Notes under the pieces: generated by a model
Databases searched by the model: none
Told to the model about the DNA's origin: nothing
Seen by the model: the letters and a program-made list of their open reading frames with translations, nothing else
NCBI GenBank assembly: GCA_003221515.1
Contig: QHSI01000126.1
Span: 1-35,048, forward strand
DNA length: 35,048 bases
Direction: 5' to 3'
From: Candidatus Rokuibacteriota bacterium
Lineage (GTDB): Bacteria > Methylomirabilota > Methylomirabilia > Rokubacteriales > CSP1-6
Shown here: positions 21,588 to 28,814 of the stretch, one piece after another
Layout: each line of letters opens with the position of its first letter
Position numbering within the stretch: the first letter of the stretch is position 1
Position numbers and translations under genes: made by a program

Positions 21588-21606
21588 TTATCTGAAGGAG
21601 GCTTGG

Positions 21607-21936
21607 ATGGACTTTCACGGCGTCGACGTCCGCACGCAGTTCAAGAAAATGCGCGAGCTGGCCCCGGAGGTGTATCGCGCGTTCCTCGAGTTCGATCAGA
21701 AGGCCTTCAAGGATGGCGCGATTTCGGCCAAGACCAAGGAGCTGATCGCGCTCGGCATCGCCCACATCACGCAGTGCCCGTGGTGCATCGACGCGCACAC
21801 GAAGAAAGCGGCCGCCGCCGGCGCGGCCGACGCCGAGATCGCGGAAACGACGTTCGTCGCGATGGCCATGGCCGCCGGTGCCGCGTGGAGCCACGGCGGA
21901 TTAGCCCTCCAGTGCTTACAAGAGCACAAGGGTTGA
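21607..21936 (+). CDS. carboxymuconolactone decarboxylase family (AhpD-like) protein
   Basis: A 109-residue all-helical CMD-family protein with the AhpD-type redox motif: Cys57-Pro-Trp-Cys60 and His64 in QCPWCIDAHTKKA. ELIALGIAHIT precedes it, as in the peroxidase-like members. These proteins reduce peroxides or act as thiol-disulfide partners, whereas true carboxymuconolactone decarboxylases lack the CxxC. The short length fits a single-domain AhpD-like protein that assembles into a trimer or hexamer. The start has a GAAGGAGG ribosome-binding site. The open frame extends upstream through the repeats and the amidohydrolase gene, but that part is not coding. Confidence 0.92.
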   Translation: MDFHGVDVRTQFKKMRELAPEVYRAFLEFDQKAFKDGAISAKTKELIALGIAHITQCPWCIDAHTKKAAAAGAADAEIAETTFVAMAMAAGAAWSHGGLALQCLQEHKG

Positions 21937-22007
21937 CCCGACGATCGGAGCCACAAGTGTCTATCACGCGCCACCATCGGTCCGAGCCGGCCTCGAGTAA
22001 CCGATAA

Positions 22008-22880
22008 ATGAAGTTCGGACTGCGGTACGCGAATCTCGGCCGATACGCGAACGGCCCGGCCGCCGTGGAGCTCGCCCAGGCGGCGGAGGCGGCCGGGTTC
22101 GACTCGATCTGGACGGTCGAGCACGTCGTGGTGCCTCACGGCTACCAGTCCCGCTACCCGTACTCCGACACGGGTCGCATGGGCTCAGGGCTCGAGGACT
22201 TCCCGATCCCGGATCCGCTGATCTGGCTCACCTACATCGCGTCGGCCACGCGGACGCTCAAGCTGGGCACGGCGATCCTGATCCTGCCGCAGCGCAATCC
22301 GGTGATCACCGCGAAGGCGGTCGCCTCGCTCGACCATCTGGCCGGCGGCGGGCGCGTGCTGCTGGGGATCGGCGTGGGCTGGCTCGCCGAGGAGTTCGCC
22401 ACGCTGGGTGTGCCGTTCGAGGATCGCGGCGCGCGCACCGACGAGTACGTCGCGGCGATGCGCGCGCTGTGGAGCCAGGAGCGCGCGAGCTTCAGCGGGC
22501 GCTTCGTGTCGTTCCGCAACGTGTTCTGTCGGCCGCTTCCACCCAATCGCCGCATCCCGATCATCGTGGGCGGCGACACGAAGGCCGCCGCCCGTCGAGC
22601 CGGGCGGATCGGCGACGGCTACTTCCCGGCTCGCGGCGCCCCGGCCGAGCTCTACGACGAGATGCGGCGCGCCGCCGTCGAAGCGGGCCGGAACCCCGAC
22701 GACATCGAGATCACCGCGGCGGCGCCCGCCGAGATCTCCGAGATCGAGGCGCTCGCGAAGCGGGGCGTGTCGCGGGTGGCCGTCCCCGTCAGCGGCGCGG
22801 CAGGGCTGCCGGCCCAGGTCAGGACGCCCGACGACGTGCTGCGTTACGGAAAAGACGTGATCGCGCGTCTGCGCGACTGA
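22008..22880 (+). CDS. LLM-class F420-dependent oxidoreductase (TIGR03619 type)
   Basis: A 290-residue luciferase-like oxidoreductase with hallmarks of the TIGR03619 group: MKFGLRYANLGRYA, IWTVEHVVVPHGYQSRYPYS, DTGRMG, RTLKLGTAILILPQRNP, VASLDHLAGGGRVLLGIGVGW and RRIPIIVGGDT. The family is generally predicted to bind F420; the substrate is unknown. No Shine-Dalgarno is visible before the ATG (it follows a CGATAA sequence), and the gap 21937-22007 holds only a TTGACC at 21933 without a well-spaced -10. It forms a probable operon with the SnoaL-like gene, which starts 8 nt after its stop. It is a paralogue of the gene at 16006, more typical of the family. Confidence 0.92.
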   Translation: MKFGLRYANLGRYANGPAAVELAQAAEAAGFDSIWTVEHVVVPHGYQSRYPYSDTGRMGSGLEDFPIPDPLIWLTYIASATRTLKLGTAILILPQRNPVITAKAVASLDHLAGGGRVLLGIGVGWLAEEFATLGVPFEDRGARTDEYVAAMRALWSQERASFSGRFVSFRNVFCRPLPPNRRIPIIVGGDTKAAARRAGRIGDGYFPARGAPAELYDEMRRAAVEAGRNPDDIEITAAAPAEISEIEALAKRGVSRVAVPVSGAAGLPAQVRTPDDVLRYGKDVIARLRD

Positions 22881-22888
22881 GGAGAGAC

Positions 22889-23260
22889 ATGACGACGACC
22901 GCGCTCAAATCGGACCTCGACACCCTGATCGACCTCAACCGTGACTACATCCGGTCCGTGCAAACCTCCGATGTTCGCCGGTTCGATGAGATCCTGGCCG
23001 ACGACTTCCGCTGTTCCAACCCCGACGGGTCGCTCGTCGATCGCGCCGCCTTCTTGCAGCAGACCGCGCGGCCGGTCGCGATCTCGGCGCTCGAGGCTCT
23101 TGATGTCGACGTGCGCATCATGGGCGACTTCGCGATCATCCATGCGCGCACCGAGTACACCCGTCCAGACGGCCAGCGTGGCGGTGGACGCTACACAGAC
23201 GTGTGGGCGCGTCGCGGCGGCCGCTGGCTCGCTGTCTCTGCTCACGTTACTCGCTGTTAA
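22889..23260 (+). CDS. SnoaL/NTF2-like (DUF4440-type) protein
   Basis: A 123-residue cone-shaped NTF2-fold protein. The N-terminal helix with DLNRDYIRSVQTSDVRRFDEILADDFRCSNPDGSLVDRAAFL, and the strands IMGDFAIIHARTEYTRPDG and YTDVWARRGGRWLAVSAHVTR, are typical of DUF4440/SnoaL-like proteins. Some members are cyclases, isomerases or dehydratases acting on small hydrophobic substrates, and many have no assigned reaction. The ATG lies 8 nt after the LLM gene stop with a GAGGAGAG ribosome-binding site, so the two are co-expressed. The gene ends 32 nt before the end of a convergent gene. Confidence 0.85.
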   Translation: MTTTALKSDLDTLIDLNRDYIRSVQTSDVRRFDEILADDFRCSNPDGSLVDRAAFLQQTARPVAISALEALDVDVRIMGDFAIIHARTEYTRPDGQRGGGRYTDVWARRGGRWLAVSAHVTRC

Positions 23261-23292
23261 CTCTGCGCTCAGCCCACGGCTTCCTTCTCGGC

Positions 23293-24249
23293 TCAAGAGA
23301 GCACGCGGCGCCGGAGCCGGGGCAGGAGCCGAGACGCCGCTTCGTCCACCTGAGCGAGCTGGTCGCCGCCCGCGAAGCGCAGGGCGAGATGACGGGCGCC
23401 GGCGTCGATCCAGCGCTGCAGCCACTCCACGCATCCCTCGACCGGCCCGGCATAGGTCGCCTGGCGAGCCAAAATCGTCTTCGCCGGCGCGGCATAATAC
23501 GTCTCGAGGAAGCTGTTCAGCCGCTGCTCGGCGGCGGCACCGTTCGGATCGAGCGCGAGCGTGACATACGCGGCGCCTGTCACCGCGTCGGGCGCCCGGC
23601 CCGCGGCGCGCGCGGCCGCCTGCACGCGCGGAAACTGCTCGGCGAAGAACTCGACGTGGGGGCCGGTGGGGAACCACGCGTCGAAGCGCGCCGCCTCGCG
23701 CAGGGCTGTCGGCCCGCTGCCGCCGATCCAGATGGGCGGGCCTCCGAGCTGCTGAGGCTTCGGCTCCATCGTGACGTCCTCGAGCGTGAAGTGCTTGCCG
23801 CTGAAGCTGACGTGATCGCGGCGCCACAGCGCCCGGCAGATCTCGAGCGTCTCCAGGAACCGGCCGACGCGGCGCTCGAACGGAACGCCCGCCGCCGCGA
23901 ACTCTTTGCGGATGGACGGATTGTCGGCGGCGAAGCCCACCCCGAGGATGATCCGGCCTTCGGCCGCGCGATCGAGCGTGCCCACGACGTGGGCGAGCAC
24001 GACCGGGCTGCGCAGCGCCGGCAGGAGCACGCCGGTGCCCAGGCGCACTCGCCGCGTGCGTCCGGCCACGGCGGCCATCAGCGTGAGCGGCTCGTGGCGT
24101 GGCCGCGCGATCAGCGAGTCGCCGATCCAGACCGAATCGAAGCCCGCCGCCTCGGCGCGCTCGGCCATCGTCAGGAGCGGCGCCGTCTCCGGGCGGCCCG
24201 ACATGACCGCCTCGCGCGTGGGTATCAGCACGCCGAACTCCACCGCCAT
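23293..24249 (-). CDS. LLM-class flavin/F420-dependent oxidoreductase
   Basis: A 318-residue luciferase-like TIM-barrel protein with MAVEFGVLIPTRE, GFDSVWIGDSLIARPRHEPLTLMAAVAG, RRVRLGTGVLLPALRSP, VGTLDRAAEGRIILGVGFA and PPIWIGGSGPTALREAARF. It may use FMN or F420; the sequence alone does not decide. It is about 30-40 residues longer than the two TIGR03619-type enzymes in this window and only distantly similar to them. The ATG has a GGGAGGC ribosome-binding site. It is the second gene after the PIG-L deacetylase (41-nt gap), probably one transcript. Confidence 0.9.
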   Translation of the reverse strand: MAVEFGVLIPTREAVMSGRPETAPLLTMAERAEAAGFDSVWIGDSLIARPRHEPLTLMAAVAGRTRRVRLGTGVLLPALRSPVVLAHVVGTLDRAAEGRIILGVGFAADNPSIRKEFAAAGVPFERRVGRFLETLEICRALWRRDHVSFSGKHFTLEDVTMEPKPQQLGGPPIWIGGSGPTALREAARFDAWFPTGPHVEFFAEQFPRVQAAARAAGRAPDAVTGAAYVTLALDPNGAAAEQRLNSFLETYYAAPAKTILARQATYAGPVEGCVEWLQRWIDAGARHLALRFAGGDQLAQVDEAASRLLPRLRRRVLS

Positions 24250-24290
24250 GTCAGCGCCTCCCTGGATCTAGGCCGCCGTGTTACGTTGCG

Positions 24291-25040
24291 CTACCGCCGA
24301 GCGAGCAGCCGTCGGAACACCGCGCCGTACTGGAAGCCGTAGCCCTCGGCGTGCTCGGCGGCGTTCTTCTTGACGCGGTCGCCGATCGTCGAGCCCGCCG
24401 GCACGTTGAAGCCCGGAATCTGGCTCTCGTGACGGACCAGCGCGGCGATCTGCCGATCGATCGACTCGGTGACGTCGACGATGACGTCGGACTCGTCGGC
24501 GCCCCAGTACCAGAGCTCGCGCACCTTGTGCGGCTCGAGGCCGTCCCGCGTGATGTGCTCCGGGAAATGCAGATGGTCGCGGGCGTAGGGATACACGGCG
24601 TCCGTCGCGGTGATTCCCGCCTTGCGGTGATCGCGGTGCTGGAACCCTTTGATCCGATATGGGTCGTGGACGAACACCGTGTGCGGCCGGTACCGGCGGA
24701 TCGCACCCACGACGTCGCCCAGGAACCCGCGGGTGTCCTCGAGCCCGCCGTCGGGGTAGCCGAGCATGACGACGTGCCGCACGCCCATGAAGTCGGCGGC
24801 GGCGCGCTGCTCGGCCGCCCGTTTCTTGGCCAGCGCAGCTGGCGCCAGCGCGCGGTCGGCGGTGCCCGCCGCGCCGTTCGTGCAGAGGACGTAGGTCACC
24901 TCGCAGCCCGCCGCCGCCCACTTGGCCACCACGCCACCCGAGCCGATCTCGGCGTCGTCGGGATGGGCGAAGATCACCATCGCTTTGTCCGGCATTTGGG
25001 TCACGATCTCGAGCTTGCTGGCGGTGGCGTCTCTGGGCAT
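24291..25040 (-). CDS. PIG-L family (LmbE-like) zinc-dependent deacetylase
   Basis: A 249-residue LmbE/PIG-L fold protein. The zinc site and base are the AHPDDAE motif (His26, Asp28, Asp29) and QHRDHRKAG with His138. Related enzymes remove N-acetyl groups from sugar conjugates (MshB, BshB, PIG-L), and some bacterial members act on chitobiose or antibiotics. A link to a mycothiol- or bacillithiol-like thiol would fit the DinB proteins in the window, but this is speculative. The start at 25040 has a TAGAAT box 6 nt upstream and no Shine-Dalgarno. An in-frame ATG at 24995 is the alternative, since similarity begins near MVIFAHPDD. Confidence 0.9.
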   Translation of the reverse strand: MPRDATASKLEIVTQMPDKAMVIFAHPDDAEIGSGGVVAKWAAAGCEVTYVLCTNGAAGTADRALAPAALAKKRAAEQRAAADFMGVRHVVMLGYPDGGLEDTRGFLGDVVGAIRRYRPHTVFVHDPYRIKGFQHRDHRKAGITATDAVYPYARDHLHFPEHITRDGLEPHKVRELWYWGADESDVIVDVTESIDRQIAALVRHESQIPGFNVPAGSTIGDRVKKNAAEHAEGYGFQYGAVFRRLLARR

Positions 25041-25046
25041 GCAGCG

Positions 25047-25078
25047 ATTCTACAGGACGGGCCAAGGTGCAGTAGCAT
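25047..25078. promoter_or_regulatory. divergent pair of candidate -10 boxes
   Basis: On the minus strand TAGAAT (25052-25047) ends 6 nt before the ATG at 25040. On the plus strand TAGCAT (25073-25078) ends 6 nt before the GTG at 25085. Neither gene has a Shine-Dalgarno. Transcription would begin at or next to the start codons, giving leaderless mRNAs in both directions. Confidence 0.45.
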
Positions 25079-25084
25079 GCTGGC

Positions 25085-25633
25085 GTGCCGCGTCTCTATC
25101 TCGTACGTCACGGACGGCCGACCGCGACCTACTCGGATGCGCGGGATGTCGGTCTCGACCCTATAGGGGTTGCCCAGGCGGAGGCCGTCGCGGCCGGGCT
25201 CGCTCCTTTGGGACCCCTGGTCGTCCTGATGAGCCCGCTTCGGCGGGCGCGCGAGACCGCCGCGCCGCTCGAGCGCACGTGGGGGCGGCCGGGTACCGTC
25301 GAGCCCGCCATCGGCGAGATCCCTTCTTCAGTCGCCGACCCGACCGCGCGGGGCGCCTGGCTCCGTCGAATCCTCCAGGCGCGCTGGGGTGACGTGGAGC
25401 CCGAGCTCCACGCATGGCGGCGCGGCGTCGTCGATGCGCTCCTGGGGCTGCGCGAGTCGAGCGTGATCTTCACCCACTACATCGCGATCAACGTCGCCGC
25501 CGGCACGGCCACCGGCGACGATCGCGTGACCTCGTTCTCGCCCGCCCATTGCTCGGTGACCGTCGTGGATACCGACGGAGGCGCGCTGCGCCTGCTGGAG
25601 CGCGGCGGGGAGGCCACCACCCCCTTCCTCTGA
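25085..25633 (+). CDS. histidine phosphatase superfamily protein (phosphoglycerate-mutase-like)
   Basis: A 182-residue histidine phosphatase. The phospho-acceptor His9 lies in LYLVRHGRP, the conserved Arg in SPLRRARETA (about residues 53-56), and the second His131 in VIFTHYIAIN. A candidate proton donor is Glu78 in IGEIPS. The second motif is FTHY rather than the usual VSHG, which may alter specificity. It should dephosphorylate a small metabolite or a phosphoprotein. The start is a GTG without Shine-Dalgarno, 6 nt after a TAGCAT box. It is divergent from the PIG-L gene and followed after 64 nt by a CoA-transferase with its own putative promoter. Confidence 0.87.
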   Translation: MPRLYLVRHGRPTATYSDARDVGLDPIGVAQAEAVAAGLAPLGPLVVLMSPLRRARETAAPLERTWGRPGTVEPAIGEIPSSVADPTARGAWLRRILQARWGDVEPELHAWRRGVVDALLGLRESSVIFTHYIAINVAAGTATGDDRVTSFSPAHCSVTVVDTDGGALRLLERGGEATTPFL

Positions 25634-25683
25634 CCCCGGTCGCGGTCCTCCGCGACCCACTGGCGCGGCGCGCCCGCTCGTTC

Positions 25684-25689
25684 TAGGAT
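25684..25689 (+). promoter_or_regulatory. candidate -10 box (TAGGAT) of the CoA-transferase gene
   Basis: TAGGAT ends 8 nt before the ATG at 25698, almost the same arrangement as at 6538-6554. The contained AGGA could alternatively serve as a weak Shine-Dalgarno. No clear -35. Confidence 0.35.
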
Positions 25690-25697
25690 ACCGGCCC

Positions 25698-26882
25698 ATG
25701 ACGACCCACGCATTGCCGCTGTCCCGCTACAAAGTCCTCGACCTCACGCGCGCCCGGGCCGGCCCCACCTGCGTCCGCCAGCTGGTCGACTGGGGTGCGG
25801 AGGCCATCAAGATCGAGATGCCCGGCGGGCGTACGGGCGACGGGATGGGTGGCAATCGTCACGGCTTCGATTTCCAGAATTTGCACCGCAACAAGCGCAG
25901 CATGACGCTGAACCTGAGAGATCCCGAGGGCGTGGCGATCTTCAAGCGCCTGGCGCAGACCGCGGACATCGTGGTCGAGAACTATCGTCCGGGCGTGAAA
26001 GAGCGCCTGGGCATCGACTACAAGACCCTCAGTGTTCTCAACCCACGCATCATCTACGGCAGCATCTCGGGTTTCGGCCAGTCCGGCCCGTACCGCGATC
26101 GCCCGGGCGTCGACCAGATCGCCCAGGGCATGGGCGGCCTGATGTCGATCACCGGCATTCCGGGCCAGGGCCCGGTGCGAGTCGGGATTCCGATCGCGGA
26201 TCTGTGCTCGGGAATCTTCCTGGCTCAGGGCATTCTGGTCGCGCTGATCGAGCGCGAGACCACGGGCGAGGGCAAGTGGGTGCACACCTCGCTGCTGGAA
26301 GCGATGCTGTCGATGCTCGACTTCCAGGCCTCACGCTGGTTGATGAGCAAGGAAGTCCCGCCGCAAGCCGGCAACAATCATCCGACCGGCATTCCCACCG
26401 GTGTCTTCGAGACGAAGGACGGACACATCAACATCGCCGCCGCCGGCGACGACATCTACGGGCGGTTCTGTCGGGCCATCGAGCGCACGGACCTGCTCAC
26501 CGACCCCCGCTTCGCGACGTCCAAGGCGCGCTCCACGAACCGCGACACCATCATGGAAGTCATCATGCCGGTGACCCGACAGAAGACGAGCGCCGAGTGG
26601 ATCAAGATCATGAACGACGCCGGCGTACCCTGCGGCCCGATCTACAAGATCAACGAGTCGTTCGCCGATCCCCAGGTGCAGCACCTGGCCATGGCGCAGC
26701 CGGTTCACTCGCCAGTGCTGGGCGATCTCACGATTCTCGGTCACCCGGTCTCGCACGGTGAGAAGCGCAATCCGCTGCGCAGCGCGGCGCCGGAGCTGGG
26801 CGAGGCCAACGAGGAAACCCTGACGTCGCTCGGCTACACGAAGGAGCAGATCGCGGATCTTTCCAAGCGCGGAGTGATTTGA
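25698..26882 (+). CDS. CaiB/BaiF-family CoA-transferase
   Basis: A 394-residue class III CoA-transferase: YKVLDLTRARAGPTCVRQL, GAEAIKIEMPGG, HRNKRSMTLNLRDPEG, DIVVENYRPGVKERLG, GFGQSGPYRDR and the C-terminal LGYTKEQIADLSKRGVI. At the position of formyl-CoA transferase Asp169 it has Glu201 (TSLLEAML). This is common in the CaiB branch and still acidic. It should transfer CoA between an acyl-CoA and a carboxylate. A strong inverted repeat follows its stop codon, so it is probably transcribed separately from the hydrolase-dioxygenase-dehydrogenase genes downstream, although those may share its pathway. Confidence 0.93.
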   Translation: MTTHALPLSRYKVLDLTRARAGPTCVRQLVDWGAEAIKIEMPGGRTGDGMGGNRHGFDFQNLHRNKRSMTLNLRDPEGVAIFKRLAQTADIVVENYRPGVKERLGIDYKTLSVLNPRIIYGSISGFGQSGPYRDRPGVDQIAQGMGGLMSITGIPGQGPVRVGIPIADLCSGIFLAQGILVALIERETTGEGKWVHTSLLEAMLSMLDFQASRWLMSKEVPPQAGNNHPTGIPTGVFETKDGHINIAAAGDDIYGRFCRAIERTDLLTDPRFATSKARSTNRDTIMEVIMPVTRQKTSAEWIKIMNDAGVPCGPIYKINESFADPQVQHLAMAQPVHSPVLGDLTILGHPVSHGEKRNPLRSAAPELGEANEETLTSLGYTKEQIADLSKRGVI

Positions 26883-26888
26883 TTGGCT

Positions 26889-26921
26889 GGCGCGGAGGGC
26901 CGTCGAAGAACCCTCCGCGCC
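26889..26921. terminator. strong stem-loop after the CoA-transferase gene
   Basis: A perfect 11-bp inverted repeat GGCGCGGAGGG (26889-26899) / CCCTCCGCGCC (26911-26921) with an 11-nt loop, starting 6 nt after the stop codon. No T-run follows, as is common for very GC-rich genomes, so it is a terminator or an mRNA-stabilising 3' structure. Confidence 0.5.
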
Positions 26922-26942
26922 ATGAACGTCCTCGCTGAGTAA

Positions 26943-27749
26943 ATGCCGACCGCACGTCTTCGCGGCGATTTGCTCATGCATTACGACGACGACCAATTCA
27001 CCGATCCGTGGTCATCGCCCGAGACTGTCATCCTGCATCACGGCAACGCCAAGAGCGGAAAGCTCTGGTACCGGTGGGTCCCGCTGCTGGCCCGCGACTA
27101 TCGCGTCATCCGCGTCGATGCGCGCGGCTTCGGGAGATCCTCGGTTCCAGCACCCGGTTATCCGTGGTCGCTGGAGGGCTTCGCGACGGACCTGCTTCAT
27201 CTCATGGAGCACCTCGGTATCGACAAGGCACACCTGATCGGCGAGACCATCGGGGGCACGATCGCCCTCGAGTTCGCCCATCGATATCCCGACCGCCTGC
27301 GCACCGTGACCACGTGCACCTCGCCCTACAAGTTCCGCGGCGTCCAGGCCTACCTGGACTACCACAAGATCGTGAAGGAACAGGGCGTCGAGGCGTGGGT
27401 GCGCCAGACCGCCGGCCGTCGGCTCGAGCCCGGCGCGTCGGATCCCGGGCACCAGGAGTGGTACGCACAGGAGATGAGCCGCACGGCACAGCACGTGGTG
27501 CTCGAGACACTCGCGTATCTGGCGACGGTCGACCTGACGCCGATCCTCCCGAAGATCACGACGCCGGCGCTGATTCTAGTCGGCGAGCGCAGCACCATGA
27601 ACACCCCGGATCGGGCGCAAGGCATGGCCGCGCTCCTGCCGCGCGGAACGCTGGTGGAGGTGCCCGGGGCGAGCGGTTACGTGCAGCATTCCGCGCCGGA
27701 CCAATGCGTTGCGATCTGGCGAGAGTTCGTGCGATCCTCCCGCGCGTGA
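26943..27749 (+). CDS. alpha/beta-hydrolase fold protein with altered catalytic triad
   Basis: A 268-residue alpha/beta-hydrolase-1 protein. The oxyanion HGN segment (HHGNAKSGKLW), DARGFGRSS and the nucleophile elbow are recognisable. The elbow reads GETIGG, however, with Thr102 in place of the usual Ser. The usual acid position has ERSTMNTP instead of a G-x-x-D pattern, and the late His (GAGH) is replaced by GASG, with a His four residues on (VQHSAP). It may be a non-hydrolytic member or a specialised lyase, as some ring-fission-pathway members are. It heads a likely operon with a LigB-like dioxygenase (24-nt gap) and an alcohol dehydrogenase. The ATG has only a weak ribosome-binding site. 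Confidence 0.88.
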   Translation: MPTARLRGDLLMHYDDDQFTDPWSSPETVILHHGNAKSGKLWYRWVPLLARDYRVIRVDARGFGRSSVPAPGYPWSLEGFATDLLHLMEHLGIDKAHLIGETIGGTIALEFAHRYPDRLRTVTTCTSPYKFRGVQAYLDYHKIVKEQGVEAWVRQTAGRRLEPGASDPGHQEWYAQEMSRTAQHVVLETLAYLATVDLTPILPKITTPALILVGERSTMNTPDRAQGMAALLPRGTLVEVPGASGYVQHSAPDQCVAIWREFVRSSRA

Positions 27750-27773
27750 GAACCAATTCCAGGAGGGCCTGAC

Positions 27774-28814
27774 ATGGGAGACATCCTCGGGATCGGCACG
27801 ACTCACTATCCGCCGGGGCTGGTGCCCGACGAGCTGAAGCCGTGGCCGCTGGCGCGCATGCTCCAGAGTGACCCACGGATTCCGGCGCACCTGAAAGACC
27901 CCGCCAGCTGGCCCGAGCCCATGCGCGCCGAATGGGGGAACGACGAGGGCATCTCGGCGTTCAAGGCGCACCGCGAGCGCGTCTTCAGGGCGTTCCGCGC
28001 CCAGCGCGAGGAGATCGACGCGTTCCGGCCCGACTTCATCTTGATGTGGGGCGACGATCAGTACGAGAACTTCCAGGACGATGTCATCCCGCCGTTCTGC
28101 GTGCTCGCCTACGACACGCTGTCGTTCCAGCCGTTCAAGCGGCTCGGCAAGCGCCCGAACATCTGGGGCGAGCCCGGCGACAAGACGTTCACGTGGCGCG
28201 GCCAGCCGCGCGCCGGACGCTACCTCGCCAGTAAGCTGCTCGAGGCCGGCATCGACATGGCGTACGCGTACAAGCCCTTGCACGGCGACGGCGTGGCCCA
28301 CGCGTTCGCGAACACGCTCCTGTACCTCGACCGCGAGCGCACAGGCTTCGACTATCCGATCCTGCCGGTGACGGTGAACTGCTACGGACGCGACGTCGTG
28401 CGCTACCAGGGCGGTGGGAGCCAGCACAGCGAGGAGGCCGATCCCCCCGCGCCGTCGCCGCGCCGCTGCTTCGAGCTGGGGCGCGCCACCGCGCGCATCC
28501 TGCGCGAGAGCCCCTGGCGCGTGGTCGTCATGGCGTCGTCGAGCTGGTCGCACGCGTTCCTGACCGAGAAGAATCACTTCCTCTATCCCGATCTCGAAGC
28601 CGATCGCGCGCTGCTGGCGCAGCTGCGCGCCGGGGACTACGACGCCTGGCGCGACACTCCCCTGCAGCAGCTCGAAGCCTCCGGCCAGCACGAGATCCTC
28701 AACTGGATGTGCCTCGCCGGCGCCGCGGCCGAGCTCGGCCACAAGATGGAGCTGGTGGACTGGGCGGAGACCTGGATGTTCAACGCGCCCAAGTGCATGG
28801 CGGTCTTCCGATGA
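27774..28814 (+). CDS. LigB-superfamily (class III extradiol dioxygenase-like) protein
   Basis: A 346-residue protein resembling the catalytic subunit of class III extradiol ring-cleavage dioxygenases (protocatechuate 4,5-dioxygenase LigB type). His11 in GIGTTHYPP fits the first Fe(II) ligand, His260 in SSSWSH the catalytic base, and Glu307 in HEILNW the carboxylate ligand. The second iron ligand His61 of LigB, in its NDH segment, aligns with Gln96 in WGDDQYENF, so the metal site differs from LigB. No LigA-type small subunit is adjacent. The ribosome-binding site is CCAGGAGGG. It shares about its whole length with the protein encoded at 30494, so the two are paralogues. The family call is good; the reaction is uncertain. 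Confidence 0.87.
   Translation: MGDILGIGTTHYPPGLVPDELKPWPLARMLQSDPRIPAHLKDPASWPEPMRAEWGNDEGISAFKAHRERVFRAFRAQREEIDAFRPDFILMWGDDQYENFQDDVIPPFCVLAYDTLSFQPFKRLGKRPNIWGEPGDKTFTWRGQPRAGRYLASKLLEAGIDMAYAYKPLHGDGVAHAFANTLLYLDRERTGFDYPILPVTVNCYGRDVVRYQGGGSQHSEEADPPAPSPRRCFELGRATARILRESPWRVVVMASSSWSHAFLTEKNHFLYPDLEADRALLAQLRAGDYDAWRDTPLQQLEASGQHEILNWMCLAGAAAELGHKMELVDWAETWMFNAPKCMAVFR

Noticed and set aside
21933-21967. TTGACC with a downstream CTATCA as promoter of the LLM gene at 22008
   Set aside because: Spacing is over 20 nt and the TTGA is formed by the stop codon of the preceding gene; too weak to annotate.
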